Shown: positions 44,917-54,942 of the stretch, piece after piece
How the letters are laid out: the number at the start of each line of letters is the position of its first letter
How positions within the stretch are numbered: the stretch's first letter is position 1
NCBI RefSeq assembly: GCF_009725995.1
Contig: NZ_RCNS01000003.1
Location: 248,001 to 312,000, forward strand
Length of the DNA: 64,000 nt
Reading direction: 5' to 3'
Origin: Zobellia laminariae
GTDB taxonomy: Bacteria > Bacteroidota > Bacteroidia > Flavobacteriales > Flavobacteriaceae
Program-made: the position numbers and the translations under genes
The notes under the pieces: generated by a model
Told to the model about the DNA's origin: nothing
Seen by the model: only the letters and a program-made list of their open reading frames with translations
Databases searched by the model: none

Positions 44917-46143
44917 ATGAGTATTCTGTTTTATACTATAATTGCCATTCTCGTGCTACAATTTATCCTCGAGACCGTTCTTGATTACCTGAACGCCAAA
45001 CGCTATAATGACCCTATACCAGAGGAACTTAATGATGTTTTTGATGCGGATGAGTATAAAAAATCGCAGGCATACAAAAAGACCAATTATCGTTTTGGAT
45101 TATTAACATCTACCTTTTCATTTCTCTTGACCTTATGTTTTTTGGTTTTTGGTGGATTTGAATGGATAGACCAACTTGTACGTAGCGTAACAACCCAACC
45201 TATACCAATGGCACTTATGTTTTTTGGCGTTATTATGATAGGAAGCGATGTCGTTACCCTTCCCTTATCCTACTATTCTACGTTTGTAATAGAAGAGAAA
45301 TTCGGTTTCAATAAAACTACCAAAGGCACTTTCTTTTTAGATAAAATAAAGGGTTGGTTAATGACCGCAGTAGTAGGCGGGCTACTTTTAGCCATAATCA
45401 TTTGGTTTTTCCAATGGGCAGGCAACAATTTCTGGTTGTATGCTTGGGCTCTTGTATCCTTTTTTACAGTGTTTATGAACCTGTTTTACAGCAAACTCAT
45501 TGTACCACTTTTCAATAAACAAACACCACTAGAAGATGGAAGCTTAAAAACAAAAATAGAAGCCTTTGCCAAGAACGTTGGTTTTGAACTCAATAACATC
45601 TTTGTAATAGACGGTTCAAAACGTTCTACAAAGGCAAATGCCTATTTCTCTGGCTTTGGTAAAGAAAAAAGGGTCACCTTATACGACACCTTGATAAATG
45701 ACCTGGACGAAGAAGAAATTGTTGCTGTTTTGGCCCATGAAGTAGGACATTACAAAAAGAAACATATTATCTTCAACCTCATAGCATCTTTAGTATTGAC
45801 AGGTATCACGCTATTTGTATTATCATTGTTCGTCAATAATCCTGCGGTATCTATTGCCATTGGCGTATCTCAGCCCAGTTTTCATGCAGCCCTTATTGGT
45901 TTTGGCATTCTTTATAGCCCTATCTCTGAAATAACTGGACTGATTATGAATCATTTTTCAAGAAAATTCGAGTATCAAGCAGATGATTATGCCAAAGACA
46001 CCTATGCCGCACTGCCGTTGATTACCTCATTGAAAAAACTATCTAAAAACAGTTTAAGCAACCTTACTCCTCATCCTGCTTTCGTTTTTATGCACTATTC
46101 TCACCCTACACTTCTTGATCGTATTCAGAATTTAAAAAGATAG
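44917..46143 (+). CDS. M48 family membrane metalloprotease (CAAX prenyl protease 1 type)
   Basis: The 408-residue multi-pass protein has the zinc motif AHEVGHYKKKH (HExxH) and the third ligand region EYQADDYA, with FVIDGSKRSTKANAYFSGFGKEKRVTLYDTLI before it. This is the Ste24/CAAX protease type, which differs from short HtpX. In bacteria without prenylated proteins its likely role is membrane protein quality control, but this is inference. Located between the methyltransferase and spoT genes. Confidence 0.9.
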   Translation: MSILFYTIIAILVLQFILETVLDYLNAKRYNDPIPEELNDVFDADEYKKSQAYKKTNYRFGLLTSTFSFLLTLCFLVFGGFEWIDQLVRSVTTQPIPMALMFFGVIMIGSDVVTLPLSYYSTFVIEEKFGFNKTTKGTFFLDKIKGWLMTAVVGGLLLAIIIWFFQWAGNNFWLYAWALVSFFTVFMNLFYSKLIVPLFNKQTPLEDGSLKTKIEAFAKNVGFELNNIFVIDGSKRSTKANAYFSGFGKEKRVTLYDTLINDLDEEEIVAVLAHEVGHYKKKHIIFNLIASLVLTGITLFVLSLFVNNPAVSIAIGVSQPSFHAALIGFGILYSPISEITGLIMNHFSRKFEYQADDYAKDTYAALPLITSLKKLSKNSLSNLTPHPAFVFMHYSHPTLLDRIQNLKR

Positions 46144-46247
46144 TATAGCACATCCAGTATTCAAAATTAAAGACACTTTGACATAGCCTAAAAAGAGGGC
46201 CAATTTTTGTTGTACGACTGCTAAGATTGTTCTATTTTTATTTGAAT

Positions 46248-48452
46248 ATGACCGAGGAAGCTATAGAGAAAGAAAACAAGGAGATTGCCAAGCAATACAA
46301 AGAACTGCTGCGCATTAGTTACCAACATCTCTCCGATGATGATAAGATACTCATACGCTCTGCTTTTGAGATTGCAGTAGACGCACATAAAACGCAACGT
46401 AGAAAATCTGGCGAAGCTTATATTTTCCACCCTATTGCTGTGGCTAAAATAGTAGCTTCAGAGATTGGTCTAGATGCTACTTCCATAGCTTCTGCCTTAC
46501 TTCATGATGTTGTAGAAGACTCCGAGTATACTTTAGATGACATTGAACGAATGTTTGGTGAAACTATAGCACGTATCGTTGATGGCCTTACCAAAATAGC
46601 GCATCTTAAAAAAGACACCAGCACCTCGCAGCAGGCCGAAAATTTTCGGAAGATGTTACTTACTCTGAATGATGATGTAAGGGTAATCATTATTAAGATT
46701 GCAGACCGTTACCATAATATGCTTACTATGGACGCCATGCCCGAGCATAAACAGGTGCAAATGGCTTCCGAGACCCTATATATTTATGCTCCACTAGCAC
46801 ACCGTATAGGGCTTTACAACATAAAAACGGAATTAGAAGACCTTAGTTTAAAGTATACCGAACCTAGCGTATACCAAAGTATTAAGGATAAAATTGAAGA
46901 GTCAAAAGAAGATCAACAAGCCTACATTGATGCTTTTTCAGGTGTAATAGATAAATCCTTAAAAGAAGAAGGACTAAACTATTACATAAAAGGACGAATG
47001 AAGTCCATTTTCTCCATCCGTAAAAAGATGAAGGTTCAGCACGTGGCTTTTGATGAAATTTATGACAAGTTTGCCATTCGTATTATTTATAAGTCAGATC
47101 GGCAGAATGAAAAATTCTTAGCTTGGAAGATTTATTCCATCGTAACCGATCACTTTACTCCTAACCCAGTTAGGCTTCGAGATTGGATATCATCACCTAA
47201 ATCCACAGGTTACGAAGCACTGCACATAACTGTTATGGGTCCCAAAGGGAGGTGGGTAGAAGTGCAGATTCGTAGCGAACGCATGCACGAAATAGCAGAA
47301 AAAGGTTATGCAGCTCACTTTAAGTACAAACACGGAGACCAAAAAGAAAAAGGTATAGATGTATGGCTCAATCGTTTACAGGAAGCACTTGAAAACGCCA
47401 ATACAAACGCAGTAGACTTTGTTGAAGAGTTTAAACTAAACCTCTACGCCAAAGAAATTTTTGTCTTTACTCCAAAAGGTGAACTTAAATCTTTACCAAA
47501 AGGAGCCACACCGTTAGACTTTGCCTTTAATATACATACAGAGGTTGGTATGCGTACCAGAGGTTCTAAGGTTAATGGAAAATTAGTCCCTTTAAACACA
47601 ACCCTTAACAGTGGTGATCAAGTAGAGATTATAACTTCTGCTCAAGCAAAACCTAATCAAAACTGGTTGGATTATGCCACAACGGCAAGGGCCAGAGCAA
47701 AAATAAAATCTTCTTTAAGAGAAGAGAAAAAATCAGTTGCTGAAGAAGGCAAGGAAATTTTACGCAGAAAATTAAAATCCCAGAAAGTTGCCCTTAACGA
47801 AGATTCCATAAATAAAATGGTAAGCTTCTTTAAATTAAAGACCAGCTTAGATCTCTTTTATAGAGTAGGCATTGGATCTATAGACAACCAGATGCTAAAA
47901 GACTTTTCTTCGTCTTACTCTAACGCGTTTATAAGTTTCTTCAAAAATAAAATGCGAAGAAATCCTAATCCGTTGGAAATCCAAAAGGAGGAGATTACTG
48001 CCAAATATGATGTATTGGTTTTTGGTAAGGAAGAAGAAAAACTAGAATATAAACTCTCTCCATGCTGTAACCCCATTCCTGGAGACGAGGTTTTTGGTTT
48101 TGTTAGTATAAACGAAGGAATCAAAGTTCATAAGAAAAACTGCCCCAACGCCATACAGCTTCAATCTAATTATGCGTATCGTATTATTAGTGCCAAATGG
48201 ATTGACTCTAGCCAAGAAGAGTTCCTATCTGAAATACGACTTACGGGAATAGACAACCTTGGTCTAGTGAGTGAGATTACCGAAATTATATCTGATGATA
48301 TGCACGTAAACATCCGTAATCTTAATTTTAGTACTGATGGAGGAACCTTTAAGGGTACGATTACCGTAGTTGTCAAAAATAATGGCATTCTGAAAAAAGT
48401 GATGGCAAATCTGAAGAAAATAAATGGAATAGATAAAGTCACAAGAATTTAG
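46248..48452 (+). CDS. Bifunctional (p)ppGpp synthetase/hydrolase (RelA/SpoT)
   Basis: A 734-residue stringent-response enzyme from ATG 46248 (MTEEAIEKENKEI); an ATG at 46227 would add seven unconserved residues. The HD hydrolase is intact (LLHDVVEDSEYT, HD at about 86-91). The synthetase domain follows with YDKFAIRIIYKSDRQ and the region TGYEALHITVMGP. TGS (EIFVFTPKGELKSLPKGATPLDFAF), a Cys-containing segment with CCNPIPGDE, and a C-terminal ACT domain complete the long form. It makes and degrades ppGpp during starvation. The fur gene follows after 55 bases. Confidence 0.95.
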   Translation: MTEEAIEKENKEIAKQYKELLRISYQHLSDDDKILIRSAFEIAVDAHKTQRRKSGEAYIFHPIAVAKIVASEIGLDATSIASALLHDVVEDSEYTLDDIERMFGETIARIVDGLTKIAHLKKDTSTSQQAENFRKMLLTLNDDVRVIIIKIADRYHNMLTMDAMPEHKQVQMASETLYIYAPLAHRIGLYNIKTELEDLSLKYTEPSVYQSIKDKIEESKEDQQAYIDAFSGVIDKSLKEEGLNYYIKGRMKSIFSIRKKMKVQHVAFDEIYDKFAIRIIYKSDRQNEKFLAWKIYSIVTDHFTPNPVRLRDWISSPKSTGYEALHITVMGPKGRWVEVQIRSERMHEIAEKGYAAHFKYKHGDQKEKGIDVWLNRLQEALENANTNAVDFVEEFKLNLYAKEIFVFTPKGELKSLPKGATPLDFAFNIHTEVGMRTRGSKVNGKLVPLNTTLNSGDQVEIITSAQAKPNQNWLDYATTARARAKIKSSLREEKKSVAEEGKEILRRKLKSQKVALNEDSINKMVSFFKLKTSLDLFYRVGIGSIDNQMLKDFSSSYSNAFISFFKNKMRRNPNPLEIQKEEITAKYDVLVFGKEEEKLEYKLSPCCNPIPGDEVFGFVSINEGIKVHKKNCPNAIQLQSNYAYRIISAKWIDSSQEEFLSEIRLTGIDNLGLVSEITEIISDDMHVNIRNLNFSTDGGTFKGTITVVVKNNGILKKVMANLKKINGIDKVTRI

Positions 48453-48474
48453 AATTGTAATTAAAATATAACCG

Positions 48475-48482
48475 TACCTTTG
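48475..48482 (+). promoter_or_regulatory. fur promoter
   Basis: TACCTTTG matches TAnnTTTG with a TTG at 48455-48457, 17 bases upstream. The fur ATG at 48508 is 26 bases after the box. Confidence 0.5.
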
Positions 48483-48507
48483 CGGATTGACGAATGTAAC
48501 CCTAGTT

Positions 48508-48963
48508 ATGGCAGCCAACAAAAATCAGGAAATCGTAAAAAACGTTTTTACCACTTTTTTAGGAGAGAACGGGCATAGAAAAACACCCGAACGCTATGCT
48601 ATACTTCAAGAAATTTATGACAGCGAAGAGCATTTCGATATCGAATCGCTGTACATAAACATGAAGAATAAAAACTACAGGGTAAGTCGTGCTACACTCT
48701 ACAATACTATTGAACTTTTATTAGAGTGTAAACTGGTTAGAAAGCATCAATTTGGTAAAAACCAGGCACAATACGAGAAATCATATTTTGATCGCCAACA
48801 TGATCATGTTATCTTGACCGATACCGGTGAAGTTATGGAGTTTTGCGACCCTCGTATTCAATCTATAAAGAAAACCATTGAGGAAGTTTTTGATATTACA
48901 ATCAATACCCACTCCCTCTATTTTTATGGTACTCGAAATAAAAAAGAAAACACGAACAGCTAA
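48508..48963 (+). CDS. fur: Fur-family transcriptional regulator
   Basis: A 151-residue metal-responsive regulator starting at ATG 48508 ([18 protein letters not shown]); the TTG at 48487 is too close to the promoter box. The winged helix includes [54 protein letters not shown], and the metal/dimer domain has [22 protein letters not shown]. It could be Fur, PerR or Zur; the lack of the C-terminal CxxC pairs is seen in iron-type Fur of Bacteroidetes. It is followed by purA after 12 bases. Confidence 0.88.
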   Translation: MAANKNQEIVKNVFTTFLGENGHRKTPERYAILQEIYDSEEHFDIESLYINMKNKNYRVSRATLYNTIELLLECKLVRKHQFGKNQAQYEKSYFDRQHDHVILTDTGEVMEFCDPRIQSIKKTIEEVFDITINTHSLYFYGTRNKKENTNS

Positions 48964-48975
48964 CCAAAATTTTAA

Positions 48976-50247
48976 ATGGCAGTAGATTTATTGTTAGGAT
49001 TACAGTGGGGAGACGAAGGAAAAGGTAAAATTGTTGATGTACTTACAACAGATTACGACATCATCGCAAGATTTCAAGGAGGTCCAAATGCAGGACACAC
49101 ATTGGAGTTTGATGGTATTAAACACGTTTTACATACCATACCTTCAGGAATTTTTCACAAAAGCGCTTTAAACATTGTTGGTAATGGAGTAGTAATTGAC
49201 CCAGTAATCTTCAAAAAAGAATTAGACGCTTTAAAAAAGTTCAATTTAGATATTAAAGCTAAATTGTTCATTTCAAGAAAAGCACATCTTATATTGCCTA
49301 CCCACCGTTTATTAGACGCGGCTTCAGAAGCATCTAAAGGGAAAGCTAAAATTGGTTCTACCCTTAAGGGAATAGGCCCAACATATATGGACAAAACAGG
49401 ACGTAACGGTATGCGTATCGGTGATCTTGAAATGTCTGATTGGAAAGAAAAATATCGTAGCCTAGCTAACAAGCATGAAGCTATGATTTCTTTTTACGAT
49501 GTAGATATTCAGTATGATTTGGCAGAATTGGAGAAAGACTTCTTTGACTCTATTGCCGAATTGAAAGAACTTACTTTTATTGACAGTGAAGAATATCTTT
49601 ACCAAGCTCAAAAAAGTGGAAAGAAAATATTGGCTGAAGGAGCACAAGGTTCCTTACTAGATATTGATTTTGGAACATATCCTTTTGTAACATCTAGTAA
49701 CACTACTGCTGCAGGTGCCTGTACAGGTCTTGGCGTTGCCCCAAACCAAATAGGTGAGGTAAAAGGTATTTTTAAAGCATATACTACAAGAGTAGGTAGT
49801 GGTCCCTTCCCAACAGAACTTTTTGATGAAGATGGTGAGACTATGGCTCGTGTAGGTAACGAGTTTGGAGCTACTACTGGCCGTCCTAGAAGATGTGGGT
49901 GGTTAGACCTTGTTGCTTTAAAATATGCTGTAATCATTAACGGTGTTACCGAATTAATGATGATGAAAGCTGATGTTTTAAGCGGATTTGATACTTTAAA
50001 AATCTGTACTGCTTACAACTATAAAGGCGAAAAAATAGAGCACCTTCCGTTTAACATTGAAGCAGAAAACGTAACGCCTATTTATTCAGAAATGAAAGGT
50101 TGGAAAGAAGACCTTACTAAAATGAGTAGTGCTAATCAATTACCAGCAACTTTAATGGCTTACATAGAGTTCTTAGAAAAAGAACTAGAAGTGCCTATTA
50201 AAATAGTTTCCGTAGGGCCTGACCGTACGCAGACTATACACAGATAA
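48976..50247 (+). CDS. purA: Adenylosuccinate synthetase
   Basis: PurA links IMP and aspartate with GTP in the first step to AMP. The 423-residue protein has the P-loop LLGLQWGDEGKGKIVD at the N-terminus, NAGHT, GSTLKGIGPTYMDKTGR, AEGAQGSLLDIDFGTYPFVTSS and TTGRPRRCGWLD. Length and motifs are canonical. The stop codon lies within the first of several inverted repeats in the following spacer. Confidence 0.97.
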   Translation: MAVDLLLGLQWGDEGKGKIVDVLTTDYDIIARFQGGPNAGHTLEFDGIKHVLHTIPSGIFHKSALNIVGNGVVIDPVIFKKELDALKKFNLDIKAKLFISRKAHLILPTHRLLDAASEASKGKAKIGSTLKGIGPTYMDKTGRNGMRIGDLEMSDWKEKYRSLANKHEAMISFYDVDIQYDLAELEKDFFDSIAELKELTFIDSEEYLYQAQKSGKKILAEGAQGSLLDIDFGTYPFVTSSNTTAAGACTGLGVAPNQIGEVKGIFKAYTTRVGSGPFPTELFDEDGETMARVGNEFGATTGRPRRCGWLDLVALKYAVIINGVTELMMMKADVLSGFDTLKICTAYNYKGEKIEHLPFNIEAENVTPIYSEMKGWKEDLTKMSSANQLPATLMAYIEFLEKELEVPIKIVSVGPDRTQTIHR

Positions 50248-50360
50248 CCAAAGGTTATAAAAGAACTTCGAAATACACATTTCGATATGTAGTTTAGGAT
50301 AGTGTGGACACCTATAGATTTCGTTACAATCTATAATCCTCCTAAATCTATCCTAAACTA
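50244..50360. repeat. Cluster of four inverted repeats (two nested) between purA and ostA-like gene
   Basis: Four perfect dyads lie here: ATAACC/GGTTAT (50244-50249, 50253-50258, containing the purA stop); CGAAAT/ATTTCG (50269-50274, 50279-50284); a 13-base pair TAGTTTAGGATAG/CTATCCTAAACTA (50290-50302, 50348-50360); and inside it TATAGATT/AATCTATA (50313-50320, 50328-50335) with a seven-base loop. As RNA the last two form a long stem holding an inner hairpin. There is no T tract directly after, so this is not a standard terminator. It might be a structured leader or 3' element, a small RNA, or a miniature repeat. Function unknown. Confidence 0.7.
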
Positions 50361-50409
50361 TATTGCTTCCTTTAAAAAAAACCTACTTTTAGGCAAAATT
50401 TAGATAGCA

Positions 50410-52152
50410 TTGAATCTACTCCGCATTTTATTGTTTTTCCTTGCCACGTCATTAATTGGCTACGCACAAGAAGAAAAGACTTCCTCCCAGGACACCACAC
50501 AAAGCAAGCAGATTAATATTGTTTACGGTGCCAACTTCACCAAAAACGAATCTCAATTCCCTGGAGCTTCAATTTTCAGCAAAGATGATAAGCAGGTGCA
50601 GTTTGAACACCAAGGCGCAGACCTTTGGTGCGATATTGCTATCTTTTATCAAAAAGAAAACCGCTTACGCGCAGTTGGCAATGTACGCCTGAAACAGGGC
50701 GATTCCATTGAAATGACTAGTGGGAAAATCAATTACGATGGTGAAACAAAATTAGCCAAAGCTTTTGAGAGTGTTCTCTTGGAAACCGATCAGCAGAGTG
50801 GAAAGATGACTCTTCAAACAGACACGCTATATTTTGATCGTGAAAATCAAGAGTCGTATTACAATAGCTCGGGTACCATAATAGATTCTACAAATACTTT
50901 GACCAGTGAAATAGGTCGTTATTTTATGGAGTTGGATAAATACCAATTTCTAGATAGCGTTCATATAGACAACCCACAGTACATACTAGATTCTGAACAG
51001 CTTGATTACTACACAACCTCCAAGAATGCATATATGTATGGCCCATCTACCATTACTGGAGAAGCCTATAAAATATATTGCGAACGTGGTTTTTATGATA
51101 CAAAAATAGAAAGCGGCTACGGGATTAAAAATACTCGTATTGATTATAACAACCGTATTATTGAAGGCGATAGTGTCTATTTTGATAAAGCTTCTGAATT
51201 TGCATCCGCTACCAATAATATTACGGTTACAGATACAGTAAACAACGGTATTATACGTGCTCATTATGCAGAGGTATTTAAAGCAAAAGATTCTGTATTT
51301 GCCACTAAACGAGCGGTTTCTATAAGTCTAGTAGAACAAGATTCACTTTATATGCATGGCGATACATTGATGATTACAGGAAAGCCTGATAACAGAGTGC
51401 TTCGTGCTTTTAGAAATGCTAAATTCTTCAAAACAGATTTAAGCGGAAAGTGTGATTCTATACATTCCTCCGAAAAAACAGGAATTACTCAATTGATTCG
51501 TAATCCTGTACTATGGAACGGTGATAATCAAATGACCGGTGATAGTATACACCTTATATCCAATCTTGAAACAGAGAAACTAGATTCGCTTAAAGTACTG
51601 GAAAATGCTTTTATTATTTCATTGGATAGCATTAGTATGAGTGGTTATAACCAAGCTAAAGGTAAAGACCTCTTTGGAAAATTTGTAGAAAACGAACTGA
51701 AACATATAGACCTGGTTAAAAATACTGAAGTTATATATTACATGTATAATGATGATGAAGAGCTTATAGGTATAAATAAAACCATATGTAGTAAGATAAA
51801 TATTGTAATGGCCAATAACGATGTAGAGGACCTTACTTTTTTTATTGATCCAGATGGTGATATTTTCCCTGAAACGGAGCTCCCTGTTGAAAGTCGTAAA
51901 CTAAAAGGTTTTATTTGGCGTGGTGATGAACGAATAGTTACCAAAGATGATATTTTTGACGAAGACGACAAAAATATGGAACTCACTATCATAAGAGGTA
52001 TAGAAAACCCTATAGATATTGATGCTGAAGAAGCAGAACGTTCCCAAAATTCTGGTGACCCTATAAATAAGATACCTCCCAAAAATGATAAGGCTCCTGC
52101 ACCTATCCTTAGACCAAAGGTCAAAAAAGTTACCTCCAGTTCTGTACAATGA
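50410..52152 (+). CDS. OstA-like LPS-transport family protein
   Basis: A 580-residue protein with a signal peptide (LLRILLFFLATSLIGYAQ) and the OstA/LptA beta-jellyroll repeats: GADLWCDIAIFYQKENRLRAVGNVRLKQGDSIEM, LLETDQQSGKMTLQTDTLYFDRE and several similar units. In Bacteroidetes these large proteins are thought to form part of the periplasmic bridge that carries lipopolysaccharide to LptD. The start is TTG at 50410, the only one before the signal peptide. The C-terminus overlaps the aminotransferase start by 4 bases. Confidence 0.85.
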   Translation: MNLLRILLFFLATSLIGYAQEEKTSSQDTTQSKQINIVYGANFTKNESQFPGASIFSKDDKQVQFEHQGADLWCDIAIFYQKENRLRAVGNVRLKQGDSIEMTSGKINYDGETKLAKAFESVLLETDQQSGKMTLQTDTLYFDRENQESYYNSSGTIIDSTNTLTSEIGRYFMELDKYQFLDSVHIDNPQYILDSEQLDYYTTSKNAYMYGPSTITGEAYKIYCERGFYDTKIESGYGIKNTRIDYNNRIIEGDSVYFDKASEFASATNNITVTDTVNNGIIRAHYAEVFKAKDSVFATKRAVSISLVEQDSLYMHGDTLMITGKPDNRVLRAFRNAKFFKTDLSGKCDSIHSSEKTGITQLIRNPVLWNGDNQMTGDSIHLISNLETEKLDSLKVLENAFIISLDSISMSGYNQAKGKDLFGKFVENELKHIDLVKNTEVIYYMYNDDEELIGINKTICSKINIVMANNDVEDLTFFIDPDGDIFPETELPVESRKLKGFIWRGDERIVTKDDIFDEDDKNMELTIIRGIENPIDIDAEEAERSQNSGDPINKIPPKNDKAPAPILRPKVKKVTSSSVQ

Positions 52153-53330
52153 AACAAGATTTCCTAAAATACCAAGCGCAAACTTCGCCACATCCTTTGG
52201 CATTAGAAGTTTCGCACGCCAAAGGCAGTTATATCTATGACACCAATGGTAATGCACATTTAGATTTTGTTGCAGGCGTTTCGGCTTGTAGTTTAGGGCA
52301 TTGTCATCCCAAAGTTGTAGCTGCCGTTCAAAAACAAACAGAAACCTATATGCATGTAATGGTGTATGGAGAATATGTTCAAGAACCGGCAGTAGCATAC
52401 ACCAAATTATTTGCTTCGATCCTACCCGCTTCTTTAGAAACCACTTACATGGTCAATAGCGGAACAGAAGCTGTTGAAGGCGCCTTAAAATTGGCACGAA
52501 GAGCTACTGGCAGAAGTCAATTAATAGCAGCCCGCCATGCCTACCACGGTAATACCATGGGCAGTTTAAGCGTAATGGGATATGAAGAACGGAAAAGTGC
52601 CTTTAGACCATTATTACCAGATGTAAGTTTTATTGAGTTTAACAACGAAGAAGATTTAAAACAGATAACAGAAAAGACTGCCGGTGTCATTTTAGAGACC
52701 ATACAAGGTGGTGCAGGTTTTATAGAGCCAAAAAATGGATATCTAAAAAAAGTACGACAGCGTTGTAACGAAACGGGCACTTTATTGATTCTTGATGAAA
52801 TTCAACCTGGTTTTGGCCGTACCGGCAAATTATTTGCTTTTGAGCATTATGACTGTGTGCCAGACATTTTAGTGACCGGAAAAGGAATGGCTTCAGGACT
52901 ACCTGTTGGGGCATTCACGGCTTCTAATGTGCTTATGGCTACATTACAGGATAGTCCAAAATTAGGCCATATTACTACTTTTGGTGGTAATCCTGTTATT
53001 GCAGCTGCCTGTTTAGCCACGTTAAAGGAAATTACCGAAACTCAACTTATCTCTGATACCCTTATAAAAGAAGCTATTGTTAGAAAACTACTCAAACACC
53101 GACTAATTAAAGAAATTAGAGGAAAAGGTCTCATGTTGGCCTTAATTCTAGAAAATGCCGAAATAGCCAATTACTTAGTGCTAACCTGTGCCAAGAAAGG
53201 TTTGATCTTATTTTGGTTACTTTTTGAACCTACTGCCGTACGAATTTCACCACCACTAACGATTTCTAAAGATGAAATTGAAACCGGTTGTGGTATAATC
53301 CTTGAAGTTTTAGAAGGTTACAAGCAATAA
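52149..53330 (+). CDS. Class III PLP-dependent aminotransferase
   Basis: The 393-residue enzyme belongs to the acetylornithine/ornithine aminotransferase group: MVNSGTEAVEGALKLAR, ARHAYHGNTMGSLSVMG, LLILDEIQPGFGRTGKLFAFEHYD with Asp216, and VTGKGMASGLPVGAF with the PLP lysine Lys245. The amino donor and acceptor are not determined; no arginine or lysine synthesis genes are next to it. It is coupled by a 4-base overlap to the OstA-like gene, a link that is conserved in flavobacteria but not functionally explained. Confidence 0.88.
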   Translation: MKQDFLKYQAQTSPHPLALEVSHAKGSYIYDTNGNAHLDFVAGVSACSLGHCHPKVVAAVQKQTETYMHVMVYGEYVQEPAVAYTKLFASILPASLETTYMVNSGTEAVEGALKLARRATGRSQLIAARHAYHGNTMGSLSVMGYEERKSAFRPLLPDVSFIEFNNEEDLKQITEKTAGVILETIQGGAGFIEPKNGYLKKVRQRCNETGTLLILDEIQPGFGRTGKLFAFEHYDCVPDILVTGKGMASGLPVGAFTASNVLMATLQDSPKLGHITTFGGNPVIAAACLATLKEITETQLISDTLIKEAIVRKLLKHRLIKEIRGKGLMLALILENAEIANYLVLTCAKKGLILFWLLFEPTAVRISPPLTISKDEIETGCGIILEVLEGYKQ

Positions 53331-53426
53331 CTTGTTAACTAATTTGTTAATAATATAGGTGAATCAGGTTCGAAAGAGCACTTCAAAAGGCTACTTTTAA
53401 TAACAGAGTTTAACCAAAACGTTCCT

Positions 53427-54827
53427 ATGGCGTTAGAATCCAACGAAAGGCCGAACAGGCCAATTGCCAAGTTTGAATCGATGCTTAAAACCGACGACGT
53501 CTATTTCTTTGACTCGGAGGATTTTGAGGACATCATACATCATTATTTAAACAATGGCAAAATAGCGCTAGCGAAGAAAGCAATTAAAATTGGTCTTCAA
53601 CAACACCCAGATGCTATTGAGCTGAAACTGTTGAATATTGAGGTTTTAGTTTTTGAAAACCAACTAGATATTGCTGAGCAGTATCTAGACGAGCTTCAAA
53701 TACTAGACCCTACCAATGAAGAAATCTTTATACAGCGGGCAAACATATATTCAAAAAAAGACAATCACGAAGCAGCCGTAGCCTTATTGAACAAGGCACT
53801 TAATTTAGCGGAAAACAGCTTTGATATTCATTCTTTATTAGGAATGGAGTATCTCTTTATGGACGATTTTAAATCGGCTAAAGAGAGTTTTATGCGCTGT
53901 GTTTCCTTTGATGAGCAAGACTATTCATCACTATACAATGTTATTTATTGTTTTGAGTTCTTAGAAGATCATGATGGTGCTATTGTATACTTGAACGATT
54001 ATCTAGAGCGAAATCCATACTGTGAAGTAGCATGGCATCAGCTTGGTAAGCAGTATACCTATAAGAAAATGAATACTGAGGCCCTAGCTGCATTCGATTT
54101 TGCCATTATATCAGATGATACTTTTATTGGAGCTTACTTTGAGAAAGGTAAAGTGCTGGAAAAATTGGGAAAATACAATGAAGCGATTGAAAATTATGAG
54201 ACTACCATTAAAATGGAAGATCCCACTTCTCACGCTTATTTAAGAATAGGAAAGTGTCATGAGCAATTGCATAATGACGATATGGCCAAGTATTATTACT
54301 ACCATACCGTTCATGAAGATCCTTTATTAGACAAGGGATGGTTAGCCATTACTGATTTCTATTTCCGAAGAAAAGATTACGACAAAGCACTTCACTACGT
54401 GAACAAAGCTCTGAACATAGATGGAGAAAACCCATCGTATTGGAAAAAGTGTGCCTATATAAATGCCGCTCTTAAAAAGTATGATCAAGCAGATTTTGCT
54501 TTTAAACAGGCTGTGGATCTTGGCAACTATGAATTAAAGACTTGGCTTAATTGGGCAGATGTTGTGTTGAACAATGAAGATACAGCAAGTGCTTTACAAA
54601 TTTTAGCACAGGGTCAACAATTCTATCCTGAGAGTGCAGAACTTAAATATAAGACTGCAGGGTTTCATTTAGCCAACAGAGATATGATAAACGGCCGCAT
54701 TAGTTTTATGGATGCATTAAAGCTAGATCTTCAAAAATTATCTCTTTTCTTTGAAGAGTTTCCTCAATACACCAAATCTGACTGGGTATTGGAAGCTGTA
54801 GAAAAGGCAGAAAAAGCTTCAAAATAA
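53427..54827 (+). CDS. Cytoplasmic TPR-repeat protein
   Basis: The 466-residue protein has no signal peptide and consists almost wholly of tetratricopeptide repeats (for example AWHQLGKQYTYKKMNTEALAAFDFAI, GAYFEKGKVLEKLGKYNEAIENYETTI, GWLAITDFYFRRKDYDKALHYVNKAL), about ten units. TPR solenoids bind other proteins, and the partner is unknown. It has a 96-base leader and ends in a terminator. Confidence 0.85.
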   Translation: MALESNERPNRPIAKFESMLKTDDVYFFDSEDFEDIIHHYLNNGKIALAKKAIKIGLQQHPDAIELKLLNIEVLVFENQLDIAEQYLDELQILDPTNEEIFIQRANIYSKKDNHEAAVALLNKALNLAENSFDIHSLLGMEYLFMDDFKSAKESFMRCVSFDEQDYSSLYNVIYCFEFLEDHDGAIVYLNDYLERNPYCEVAWHQLGKQYTYKKMNTEALAAFDFAIISDDTFIGAYFEKGKVLEKLGKYNEAIENYETTIKMEDPTSHAYLRIGKCHEQLHNDDMAKYYYYHTVHEDPLLDKGWLAITDFYFRRKDYDKALHYVNKALNIDGENPSYWKKCAYINAALKKYDQADFAFKQAVDLGNYELKTWLNWADVVLNNEDTASALQILAQGQQFYPESAELKYKTAGFHLANRDMINGRISFMDALKLDLQKLSLFFEEFPQYTKSDWVLEAVEKAEKASK

Positions 54828-54840
54828 AGAACTAATTACC

Positions 54841-54892
54841 AAGCCCTTATATTTTTAATCTATAAAAATTATAAGGGCTTGTTCCATTTTTT
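54841..54892 (+). terminator. Terminator after the TPR gene
   Basis: AAGCCCTTAT and ATAAGGGCTT form a perfect 10-base-pair stem around an AT-rich interior that can extend it, followed by GTTCCATTTTTT. It lies 13 bases after the stop codon. Confidence 0.8.
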
Positions 54893-54914
54893 CCTACGTT
54901 CAAATTTTAAAAGC

Positions 54915-54922
54915 TATTTTTG
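54915..54922 (+). promoter_or_regulatory. -7 box of the DUF368 pair
   Basis: TATTTTTG matches TAnnTTTG, 20 bases before the ATG at 54943 and downstream of the TPR terminator. Confidence 0.5.
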
Positions 54923-54942
54923 CTTTTCAACGAACAAACCAC

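Noticed and set aside
47040..47056. CACGTG core inside spoT as a possible parS
   Set aside because: The flanks (GTTCAG and GCTTTT) do not form the required palindrome.
53331..53360. GTTAACTAATTTGTTAATAA as a terminator or direct repeat
   Set aside because: Short AT-rich repeats without a stable stem or T tract.
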